Shown here piece after piece: positions 1-5,387 of a stretch of 7,296 nt of DNA (position 1 is the stretch's first letter; every line of letters starts with the position of its first letter). Source of the DNA: DASYSA01 sp036003885 (GTDB lineage Bacteria > Acidobacteriota > Blastocatellia > UBA7656); NCBI GenBank assembly GCA_036003885.1, contig DASYSA010000155.1, positions 1 to 7,296 on the forward strand, given 5' to 3'. Made by a program: the position numbers and the translations under genes. The notes beneath the pieces are model-generated. The model was given only the letters and a program-made list of their open reading frames with translations. It was not told the DNA's origin and ran no database searches.

Positions 1-1
1 A

Positions 2-370
2 GGCCGTACTCACGATCAAGTCGTCATCGCGGCTGAGCAAATGGATGCCAAAGCCGCCTATGTCGCCTGCTCCCGCGGCCGCCATCAAGCCTCTGTCTTC
101 ACTCCTGACAAAGCCCACCTGCTCCAGCGAGTGGAACAATCGGGAGACCGCCTGGCGGCTTCCGAAGTTCTCAATTTGCCGGCAGCCTCCTTGCGACATG
201 ATATCTGGCGCCAGCAGGAGCGGCAGGCCTGGCGTCGTGTGGTTGACCACGCCTTGGTTTTGCAGACAGTTTCAAGGAAGCCCGAACGCGAGAGGGAACT
301 GCTGCCGCCGTCCGAGGTTAGCCTTCTGTGCAGGCGGGAACCTGTGACTCGAATGGAGATAAGCCTATGA
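2..370 (+). CDS. MobF (TrwC/TraI-type) conjugative relaxase-helicase, C-terminal fragment
   Basis: Only the last 122 residues are in the window; the gene begins upstream. The frame opens with GRTHDQVVIA, followed by AYVACSRGR. These correspond to helicase motifs V and VI of the RecD/TraI-like SF1 helicase domain found at the C-terminus of MobF relaxases (TrwC of R388, TraI of F). In that family the N-terminal domain nicks oriT and stays covalently on the 5' end, while the C-terminal helicase unwinds the transferred strand. After motif VI comes a charged tail (to about residue 122) rich in Arg and Glu, as is usual for these proteins. The TGA stop (368-370) overlaps the ATG of the next gene, so the relaxase heads or belongs to an operon that continues downstream. 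A non-relaxase RecD-like helicase remains possible because the catalytic tyrosine/HUH domain is outside the window, but the neighbouring stb-like genes favour a relaxase. Confidence 0.8.
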   Translation, partial: GRTHDQVVIAAEQMDAKAAYVACSRGRHQASVFTPDKAHLLQRVEQSGDRLAASEVLNLPAASLRHDIWRQQERQAWRRVVDHALVLQTVSRKPERERELLPPSEVSLLCRREPVTRMEISL

Positions 371-471
371 CTCCAATCTATCTGACGGTGCCTTGCCAGC
401 TGGTAGACCCAGCCCAGCGATTTGGCACTGTCCGCGCCAACGCATGCGGGTTCGCCAGGAGGATCGTGTGA
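367..471 (+). CDS. 34-aa hypothetical protein coupled to the relaxase
   Basis: This short reading frame starts MTPIYLTVPCQ and ends CGFARRIV. Its ATG overlaps the relaxase stop in an ATGA tetranucleotide, and a GGAG (355-358) sits 8 nt upstream, so initiation looks well supported. Its TGA (469-471) overlaps the GTG of the next gene. It contains two cysteines and no recognisable domain. I do not recognise the protein. It may be a genuine small protein or a translated spacer whose role is to couple translation of the following gene to the relaxase. The overlap at both ends argues for real translation; its size keeps confidence moderate. Confidence 0.5.
   Translation: MTPIYLTVPCQLVDPAQRFGTVRANACGFARRIV
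457..462 (+). promoter_or_regulatory. Ribosome binding site AGGAGG fixing a GTG start at 468
   Basis: A perfect AGGAGG lies 5 nt before GTG 468. It sits inside the preceding 34-aa frame. It is the reason for choosing GTG 468 over the in-frame ATGs at 393 and 444, which have no comparable site. Confidence 0.6.
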
Positions 472-803
472 CTTTTCAGTGTTACTTTCCCCGTTCGTCG
501 CAACCCTCCGCGATCGGTGCCGTCTTTGTGATGGCAGATGGAACTCGTCGCTTGATCCCGGACCATTGGCTTGCGCAAGCTGAGCTTGCTGAATACGGCC
601 GGCTACTTCGACTCATCTATAGCTGCTGCACGATCGAAGTGGCCGGTCAGCATTTGGAGACGCTTTTTCAAGATGCCATGGTTGGCAGGCTGGGAATGAT
701 TTTGGAAGGTCCGGCAGTGTCCATGCCGGGCGACCAGCTGTGGGTGAACAGCATCCTGGCGATCGCTCCGGCTGATGCGGTTCCGGCCTTCGAAAGGGAG
801 TAG
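468..803 (+). CDS. 111-aa hypothetical protein in the relaxase operon
   Basis: The start is taken as GTG 468, because it has an AGGAGG 5 nt upstream and overlaps the previous stop (GTGA). ATG 444, giving eight more residues, is the alternative. The product begins VTFQCYFPR and contains VFVMADGTRRLIPDHWLAQA, then a segment IEVAGQHLETLFQDAMVGRLG that reads like a small mixed alpha/beta core. There is no signal peptide, membrane segment or known catalytic motif. I do not recognise the family. Its position after a MobF relaxase and before an stb-like operon suggests an accessory role in mobilization or regulation, but that is only inference from context. The gene ends at TAG 801-803, just before the structured non-coding gap. 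Confidence 0.65.
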   Translation: MTFQCYFPRSSQPSAIGAVFVMADGTRRLIPDHWLAQAELAEYGRLLRLIYSCCTIEVAGQHLETLFQDAMVGRLGMILEGPAVSMPGDQLWVNSILAIAPADAVPAFERE

Positions 804-853
804 GTCCAATGTCAAGTGCGATGCAGCCCGGTACAAGGACATTGGAGCTAAGA

Positions 854-888
854 CGCAATACGTCTAAGCAGGGCTTCGACGTATTGCG
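854..888. repeat. 11-bp inverted repeat with an oriT-like flank (candidate oriT)
   Basis: The arms CGCAATACGTC (854-864) and GACGTATTGCG (878-888) are perfect inverted copies around a 13-nt loop. Read on the minus strand, the hairpin's 3' arm continues into TCTTAGCTCC (853 down to 844). This resembles the R388 MobF nic region as I recall it (CGTATTGTCT/ATAGCC after a hairpin), apart from two extra bases and one missing base. In R388, oriT lies next to stbA, as here. The gap between 803 and 1012 is otherwise non-coding. The hairpin itself is certain; the oriT reading is a hypothesis. It has no T-tract, which disfavours a plain terminator. Confidence 0.4.
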
Positions 889-892
889 GTGT

Positions 893-930
893 TCCGACAC
901 GCCTCCGACATATCGGAGCCTTGTCGGAGG
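893..930. promoter_or_regulatory. Cluster of TCCGA-type repeats phased at 11 bp upstream of the stbA-like gene (candidate StbA/operator site)
   Basis: TCCGACA occurs at 893-899 and 904-910, exactly 11 bp apart. On the opposite strand TCCGACA (928 to 922) and TCCGATA (917 to 911) are also 11 bp apart, so four sites form two opposed pairs. As a result CCTCCGACA (902-910) pairs perfectly with TGTCGGAGG (922-930), and CTCCGA (903-908) can alternatively pair with TCGGAG (913-918). R388 StbA is known to bind arrays of 9-bp direct repeats separated by 2 bp, also an 11-bp period, placed before stbA. A site for the downstream HTH protein is therefore a natural inference. A conjugation or partition site is an alternative. 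Confidence 0.5.
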
Positions 931-1011
931 TTGTTTCAGGACTTCTGCCGGCAAGGTCGCTCGCAGTTCCGAGAAACCTCCGCATTTTTTGCCGGCTCAG
1001 CTGGTTAGCTT

Positions 1012-1413
1012 ATGCCAAAACCGTACCAGTCAAAACTCATCGCTTACGAAGCCGAGATAGCGGCTCTGCGCGCTACGCGGCCACCCACGCCTTACACTCG
1101 CATCGCCGAAATCCTCCGCGAAAAGTATGCTCTGTCGGTTCACCGCGACACCATACACAGTTTCGTTCGCGTGCGGTCGCATGGAAGGAAGGTGTTTTGC
1201 TTCGCTCGACCGCTAGAAGCCAGTTGCCGGGATCTCAATGCAAAGACTTCGGACGGACGGGAGCCTTCTGATCTCGGATTATCTGCCCTCTCGGCAACCA
1301 CTGATGGCAGGCCCAGACCGAAATTTGACTATGCCCCCAGCGACCGTTACAACCTCACCCGACTCACTCCCGAGCAGTTGACTGGCCTGAAGAAGCAATC
1401 AGAAGGAGACTGA
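1012..1413 (+). CDS. StbA-like helix-turn-helix DNA-binding protein
   Basis: This 133-aa protein has an N-terminal helical region starting PKPYQSKLIAYEAEIAALR. A helix-turn-helix-like unit follows at about residues 24-56 (TPYTRIAEILREKYALSVHR, then TIHSFVRVR). This layout, 'rP.TY..IAe.L...hgv.vs...i.sFVkvR', is the pattern I associate with StbA-type plasmid proteins. The middle (70-105) is low-complexity and probably disordered. The tail YNLTRLTPEQLTGLKKQ is another short helix. ATG 1012 is the first possible start, because an in-frame TAG lies at 1006-1008. No clear Shine-Dalgarno site is visible. The stop is 2 nt before the ATPase gene's ATG, giving a tight operon. In R388, StbA binds repeats upstream of its own operon and sets plasmid localisation versus conjugation; similar autoregulation from the 893-930 repeats is likely. 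Another small HTH regulator is possible. Confidence 0.6.
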   Translation: MPKPYQSKLIAYEAEIAALRATRPPTPYTRIAEILREKYALSVHRDTIHSFVRVRSHGRKVFCFARPLEASCRDLNAKTSDGREPSDLGLSALSATTDGRPRPKFDYAPSDRYNLTRLTPEQLTGLKKQSEGD

Positions 1414-1415
1414 TT

Positions 1416-2099
1416 ATGCCCTCGACGATTTTGTTCACGGCCGGCGCCAAAGGTGGAACGGGCAAGTCCACCGCCGCGCGTATCTTGGTCACTTATCTCC
1501 GCCAGAATGACGCGGATCCGCTGCTGTTGGATCTCGACGACGAAAGCACAACGTTGTCGCGTTTCTTCCCCGAAGCGCAGCGCGTAGTGATTAAGAAGAA
1601 GTCCTCACACGATGTTCTGGTCGAGCAGGCCATCAGTGGCAGGCATTCCCTGATCCTGGCAGACCTCAAGGCTGGCACCGGGCGCGAGGTTCTGGAGTGG
1701 TGGCTAGATGTGCCGTTTGAGGAGCTCCAGGCCATGGGGATGACTTTCGTCTGTTTTGGCTCCATCACTAGCTCGCCAGACAGTGTTCAGTCCTTGCTTG
1801 CCTGGGTCGCCGCTCTCCAGGACCGCGTTCGCTACGTCGTGTTCAAGAACCTCAAAGATGGCGACTACTTGCCCGACTATGAGCAGACTGTTGAAGCGGC
1901 CCAGTTCCGGAGTCTCTTCCACCCGCTTCATGTGGTCATTCCGCGACTGGATGAGGAATATCAAACGGAGCTGGAGCGGTTGAACTTGACCATCTCGGAG
2001 GTTCTTGACTCTTGTGACGGGGTCTCAGCCCGCGGCCACGACCTGGGCCCAATCCTGTCGCGCCTCTTGGTCCGCGCCCGGCTGCGCAACTACCAGTGA
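1416..2099 (+). CDS. StbB-like ParA/MinD-superfamily ATPase
   Basis: This 227-aa protein carries a deviant Walker A motif GAKGGTGKST (residues 10-19). The signature lysine K12 and the phosphate-binding K17 are both present, which places it in the ParA/MinD (SIMIBI) group. A Walker A'-like strand LLLDLDDE follows at 37-44, and a Walker B-like LILADLKAGTG at 79-89. The segment VVFKNLKDG (141-149) corresponds to the usual base-recognition loop region. It lacks an N-terminal HTH, as in short plasmid ParAs and R388 StbB. The site AGGAG (1404-1408) is 7 nt before ATG 1416, inside the end of the stbA-like gene. Placement right after an StbA-like protein and near a MobF relaxase supports StbB, an ATPase linked to positioning and transfer of the plasmid. 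A ParA with an unrecognised ParB is the alternative. The TGA stop at 2097-2099 is followed by 24 further open codons in frame. Confidence 0.75.
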   Translation: MPSTILFTAGAKGGTGKSTAARILVTYLRQNDADPLLLDLDDESTTLSRFFPEAQRVVIKKKSSHDVLVEQAISGRHSLILADLKAGTGREVLEWWLDVPFEELQAMGMTFVCFGSITSSPDSVQSLLAWVAALQDRVRYVVFKNLKDGDYLPDYEQTVEAAQFRSLFHPLHVVIPRLDEEYQTELERLNLTISEVLDSCDGVSARGHDLGPILSRLLVRARLRNYQ

Positions 2100-2152
2100 G
2101 GAATCTATGAACAGCTCGATTCCATGCGGGCCTTGTTACTGCCCGAAGTTCG

Positions 2153-2160
2153 AAAGGAGG
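2153..2160 (+). promoter_or_regulatory. Ribosome binding site AAAGGAGG for ATG 2167
   Basis: AAAGGAGG is a near-complete anti-Shine-Dalgarno complement, 6 nt before ATG 2167. It is much stronger than the GAGGA (2098-2102) before the in-frame ATG 2107, so it decides the start of the small acidic protein. Confidence 0.65.
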
Positions 2161-2166
2161 TCATCC

Positions 2167-2319
2167 ATGCCTGACGTAAGACCAAACCAGTCCGCGCCAG
2201 CCGAAGAAGGTAATAACGCTGCCAACGTCACCGACGCAGCCGCGTTGGCTGGCGAATCCCTTGAAGGTTCCGGCTTCGAAGAGGAGATTCCTGATCCTGA
2301 CTTTGAGTGGAGGGATTAG
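2167..2319 (+). CDS. 50-aa acidic hypothetical protein, third gene of the stb-like operon
   Basis: Start ATG 2167 is chosen for its strong upstream AAAGGAGG. An earlier in-frame ATG at 2107 would add a cysteine-containing leader (MNSSIPCGPCYC) that overlaps the spacer and looks non-coding. The product is Ala/Glu-rich with an acidic C-terminus (GFEEEIPDPDFEWRD) and no known domain; it is probably disordered. It occupies the position of stbC in R388, but I see no basis for calling it StbC. A tail like DPDFEWRD could be a short linear docking motif for the ATPase or another partner, which is speculative. Its TAG (2317-2319) overlaps the stop of the convergent helicase gene, so no intergenic terminator separates the two operons. 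Confidence 0.55.
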   Translation: MPDVRPNQSAPAEEGNNAANVTDAAALAGESLEGSGFEEEIPDPDFEWRD

Positions 2320-3569
2320 CTATGGCTGATATTCCCAAACGCCGAAGGAATACACCCTTCCAGTGTCTCCGTCACATGATCCCGCGCGAGAATCACGGCG
2401 CCGGCTGTGTGCCGCGAAGCCATCACGCAGAGGCGGCCCGTCTCCAGGTCAAAACTTGAAGGCCTGACAACCCCGGACAGAGGATGCACAAAAATCATCA
2501 GAGGACGCTCGAGACCCTGCCAACGTTCTGGCGTGTCAACGATCACCTTCCCTCTCAATGAACGAGGCAGTGAGAGGTCCAGTTCACTGTTCATCACTCG
2601 ATGCGTGCTGCAGATCCCGATATCCTCCGGCCGGAGAACCTGAGTCTTGTTGTCTTTCCGCACGCGAGCGCCACGATTCAAAAACCGCTGGACTAAAGTC
2701 GCAGCCTGTTTCGCGAGTTCTGCATCACTATGCATCGGAGGGCCTTCATCGGGGGTCGGTATGGTAAGAGCGGTGACAGAATTGCGAGCCAGCAAGTCGA
2801 TTACTTTGTCTACAGTGCCATTGTCGCCACGCGACGCAAGGATGGCTCGTTCGCCGGGTTGTGCAAAGGCATCGAAGTCAAAGTCATAGAACTGTCGGAC
2901 CAGCGCCGCGGCGTCGTGCGGTAACCGCCTCGTTGCGGGCAATTGCCATTGTTCGGGCCGCTGACGTGGATCCTCGAGGATCACGCGGGGAGCAGCGATG
3001 TGTGGGGGACGAGGCGAGGTTTCCCAGCGCAAAACATCAACCGAGACAACTGGGGGAATCTGACCGGGATCTCCAATCAAAACAAAGCGCTCGGCGACCT
3101 GGCCCAACAGCATGAAGTCCGCCCAACCCATCTGCCAGGCTTCCTCTACAAAAACTACGTCAAATGGGTAATGCAAGTTGACGAGAGACCACTTCGCGGT
3201 AGTCGCGACTACGATGCACTTCGAAGTTGGGAGCTCGCTCGTCTCGGTCGTCCACTCGATCGAGTTTCCCAAATGCGTCTGAGATCCTCGTCCGTTCGCA
3301 AATCGTACGATGTGCAGCTTGGGATAGTCTCGATCGAACCGCCGGCAAATGTCGTTCGCTTGAGCATTCGTCTGAGTCGCTATCGCGATTCGTCGTCCTA
3401 ACTTGTGCACGGCTTCGACGGTTTTAAGGAGCAACCATGTCTTCCCCGAACCCGGTGGCGCCTGGATCACCGCCAGACGCCCTTTGTCGGCAACATGCTC
3501 GCGCACCTCTCGCTCGATCTTGGCAACTTTCCTTTCGATATCGTCCGCGATCCCTCGACTGCCGCTCAC
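2316..3569 (-). CDS. Compact Upf1-like SF1 superfamily helicase
   Basis: This 417-aa protein has the full SF1 motif series. Walker A is APPGSGKT (residues 37-44), and motif Ia is IAIATQTNAQAND (61-73). Motif II is VEEAWQ (141-146), with Glu in place of the usual first Asp. Motif III is LIGDPGQIPPV (164-174), and a motif-IIIa-like arginine lies in ATRRLP (212-217). Motif V is VDTPERWQGLE (344-354), and motif VI is VMASRHTAGA (382-391). The pattern fits SF1B Upf1/Dna2-type translocases, but without zinc-finger, nuclease or long insert domains. It starts at GTG 3569, whose GTGA overlaps the stop of the upstream 73-aa gene, a translational coupling; a G-rich GAGAGGA lies about 10 nt upstream. It converges on the stb operon, with stops overlapping by 4 nt. 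A role in element replication, transfer or defence is inferred only; no family name is certain. Confidence 0.85.
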   Translation of the reverse strand: MSGSRGIADDIERKVAKIEREVREHVADKGRLAVIQAPPGSGKTWLLLKTVEAVHKLGRRIAIATQTNAQANDICRRFDRDYPKLHIVRFANGRGSQTHLGNSIEWTTETSELPTSKCIVVATTAKWSLVNLHYPFDVVFVEEAWQMGWADFMLLGQVAERFVLIGDPGQIPPVVSVDVLRWETSPRPPHIAAPRVILEDPRQRPEQWQLPATRRLPHDAAALVRQFYDFDFDAFAQPGERAILASRGDNGTVDKVIDLLARNSVTALTIPTPDEGPPMHSDAELAKQAATLVQRFLNRGARVRKDNKTQVLRPEDIGICSTHRVMNSELDLSLPRSLRGKVIVDTPERWQGLERPLMIFVHPLSGVVRPSSFDLETGRLCVMASRHTAGAVILARDHVTETLEGCIPSAFGNISHS

Positions 3570-3787
3570 AATCGTCCCATCCTCTCAAAGAGATTCTCAC
3601 TCTCGCTCGGTGTGCGCTTGGGACCACGTGGTTTCGGGTCCTCTGGTTTGGCGTGGGTGATCCATGCTCCAGGAACCTGGTCGCTCCAGACCTTCTTGTT
3701 TTTGAGTCTCGAGATTTGATCCATACTTACTGGCACGAGTGTCAGCTCTTCACCGACAAAAGCTTTGCTGTTAGCCGCCGGTTGCAT
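3566..3787 (-). CDS. 73-aa basic hypothetical protein, coupled to the SF1 helicase
   Basis: The product begins MQPAANSKAFVGEELTLVPV. It has a Lys/Arg- and Pro-rich stretch (KPEDPKPRGPKR, residues 47-58) and ends NLFERMGRL. There is no known domain. The stop (3566-3568) overlaps the helicase GTG start in GTGA, so the two are surely co-expressed. ATG 3787 is the only standard start, with only a weak GGGG upstream. The same frame stays open for 21 codons further (3788-3850) with protein-like content (for example LEIELEVVSAKRSYADERGR) until a stop at 3851-3853. The original gene may therefore have begun further upstream and lost its 5' end at the junction near 3850. I do not recognise it. Co-occurrence with the helicase elsewhere would show whether they form a pair. 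Confidence 0.65.
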   Translation of the reverse strand: MQPAANSKAFVGEELTLVPVSMDQISRLKNKKVWSDQVPGAWITHAKPEDPKPRGPKRTPSESENLFERMGRL

Positions 3788-3841
3788 GCGACCCCGTTCG
3801 TCCGCGTACGACCGTTTTGCCGAGACGACTTCCAGTTCGAT

Positions 3842-4600
3842 CTCAAGAACTTATGCGCCTCCCTTCAGCCTCGTCAGCTGATTCGCTACGATGAATGGTT
3901 ACGCAGACAACCAGTGCCTTTCGTCTTGCTTTTCCTTAGTCCATCGTTGTACAGACTTGCCGAGGCGGAAAAGCCTCCAGTGAAGGGCAACTTTGCGCAG
4001 GTAAGCTACAAAGTAATGGTCAAATGGATTGAAGCTTATCTGGCCCAAGGGAGCGGTCTCTCCGGGTTTGAGGCAAATTACCTGCTGGCTGTACGTGGAT
4101 TCCTGTCGGAGGTGGAGATGCCCAACATTACAAGAGAAGAAATAGAGGCTCTGTCGTTGGCCGCCGAGGCTACTAAGAAGCTATCACACATAATAACAGG
4201 ATTTGAGAAAAGTGTGGAAGCCAGCTCCGGAAACTACCTGCTGGGACACAGGATGATCGAGTCCTATCCAATCTACTTCGGTTTTCGATACGGGACCAAC
4301 TGGTACTATCATGCCCCACTGCTGGGCAATTCGTGTGAGGCCATCGTTTATGTTAGAGATATTCAGGAAGACGCTAAGCAGGCACTTTCTTTCAATGCGA
4401 AACTCAAGAGTGCTAAAGACCAGTTAGTCGATTTTGCTGCCGCGACGGACTCTTTTGTAGATTATTATGAACGTAAGAGCAAGAATGAGTGCCGGCTGGT
4501 GATACGAAAACCGATGGATGGGTTCGCCGACGGAGACCTCAACACCATTGCAGAATGGATAGGACAAGCTCTACAAACTCTTGAGAATGAACTGATTTAA
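3842..4600 (+). pseudogene. 5'-truncated PD-(D/E)XK nuclease-superfamily gene
   Basis: About 252 C-terminal residues remain. The segment QPRQLIRYDEWLRRQPVPFV, then LLFLSPSL, then a Tyr-Lys.....Trp-Ile-Glu helix (SYKVMVKWIEAYL), matches how I recall the middle of PDDEXK_4-type proteins. In those proteins it follows the catalytic E-x-K strand ('IENK...QL.RY.eyL...vyLtp'). Here the preceding sequence does not show the catalytic D and ExK. The open frame continues upstream to 3437, but that stretch is the complement of the helicase operon and not protein-like. No credible start codon exists near 3842, so the gene is a 5' deletion remnant. The C-terminal half (SFVDYYERKSKNECRLVIRK and on) is intact up to TAA 4600. 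Base composition is visibly more AT-rich than its neighbours, hinting at separate origin. Members of this family often occur in defence and accessory islands. Confidence 0.6.
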
Positions 4601-4757
4601 AGATTTGTCTCGGGTGTGTCTCCCCCTGCTAGTTGGTGGAGTCTGTGTTTTGGAGCCGCTCGAAGTCTATTGCGAGAATGTGAGACTTTTTGAGCCACTG
4701 ACTATTTTGGCTGATTTCTAAATCGGCCTTAACACGCGGTCTCTCCGTCCCTCTTTC
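4601..4757. other. Spacer between nuclease remnant and ligase remnant
   Basis: There is no reading frame, hairpin terminator or repeat I can support in these 157 bases. The composition is comparatively T-rich on the + strand, unlike the flanks. Confidence 0.5.
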
Positions 4758-5155
4758 TTATCTTTTCCGGGGTCTTGTCTTAAATTCCACTGGCTGCTTC
4801 CTTTCAAACTGCCGGTTCTTGATTTTCAACCAATGCCACGTTTCTCTTCCGCTCACATAGGGACTTTGCTTATCCTTACACACGATCCCCTCAAGCCCTT
4901 GCCCACCCTGGGTCAAAGAACGCTCTTCCCTGCTCTTCAATGTGGTCAACATAAAGAACACGAGGGACCGATCGCACCACTTTCTTCAGAAGCGCCTTTC
5001 GGCGAATCAAAGGCAAGTTTCTCAAGTCGCGTCCGTCCAGATACAGCACGTCAAAAACGTAAAACACGGACTGTCCTTTGGTACCTTTCGGATTCACAAG
5101 CCATTCAAAGCGAGATTTGCCCTCCTCATCCAGAAATGTGGAGCTCCACATTTCT
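4758..5155 (-). pseudogene. ATP-dependent DNA ligase (LigD-type adenylation domain) remnant, frameshifted
   Basis: Two overlapping minus-strand frames carry consecutive parts of one ligase. The first (5151-4891) contains LDEEGKSRFEWL, FYVFDVLYLDGRDL (motif IIIa region), LIRRKALLKKVV and YVDHIEEQGRAFF. The second contains GLEGIVCKDKQSPYVSGR (motif IV) and WHWLKIKNRQF (motif V), ending QPVEFKTRPRKR and TAA at 4758. The shift falls at about 4910-4925, where the first frame degenerates to DPGWARA and stops. The N-terminal part, including the motif I lysine (KxDG), is absent, because similarity ends near a 24-bp palindrome at 5132-5155. The OB-fold domain is also not visible. Such ligases act in non-homologous end joining with Ku; this copy cannot be functional. 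An assembly error could explain the frameshift but not the missing 5' half. Confidence 0.8.
5132..5155. repeat. 24-bp perfect palindrome at the ligase truncation point
   Basis: AGAAATGTGGAG (5132-5143) is followed immediately by its exact reverse complement (5144-5155), with no spacer. Its inner half encodes the start of recognisable ligase sequence (STFLDEEG). Perfect palindromes of this length are rare by chance. It may be a scar of fold-back repair, a protein-binding site, or part of a lost mobile element end. Confidence 0.7.
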
Positions 5156-5387
5156 CGATTAATGGTAAGAACTCGTTTATGTGCAGCAGCAGTGGCAGGA
5201 ACGCTGCCGGTACTTGTGTGGGAGCTCTGAGCTCAACATTAGCGCAAGCCGCAGCGCAAGCCACGTGACGTGGTGCCGGCCTGCGAACGTCGTTACAGAT
5301 TGCCTTAACGCGACCACTACTCATCGGCGGACCAGTTTACGGGATTCTTTGGACCGCACGTGCAGCATGCGCTAATCGGGGCCAGCG
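5156..5387. other. Non-coding stretch with a 12-bp tandem repeat
   Basis: I see no supported gene here. A nearly perfect tandem pair AGCGCAAGCCGC / AGCGCAAGCCAC lies at 5241-5264, followed by the near-palindrome CCACGTGACGTGG. The words GAGCTC (5222-5227, 5229-5234) are also repeated. None points to a known site. The stretch is probably degraded sequence between two pseudogenes. Confidence 0.45.

Noticed and set aside
854..930. Intrinsic terminator for the relaxase operon
   Set aside because: Neither hairpin is followed by a T-tract on the + strand, and the phased repeats fit a protein-binding site better.
809..1271. Two + strand frames across the gap and the stbA-like gene
   Set aside because: They overlap the inverted repeats and the stbA-like gene in other frames, have poor composition, and start without ribosome sites.
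2107..2166. Upstream start for the acidic protein, adding a CGPCYC cysteine motif
   Set aside because: The strong AAAGGAGG serves ATG 2167, and the leader overlaps a better-looking frame. The CGPC motif is probably accidental.
2101..2319. Toxin-antitoxin interpretation of the small acidic protein
   Set aside because: No partner toxin gene lies beside it; the convergent gene is a helicase in a separate operon.
3437..3841. N-terminal part of the long + strand frame that ends at 4600
   Set aside because: It is the complement of the helicase and 73-aa genes, with Ser/Arg/Pro-rich, non-globular sequence. Recognisable nuclease-family sequence begins only after about 3866.
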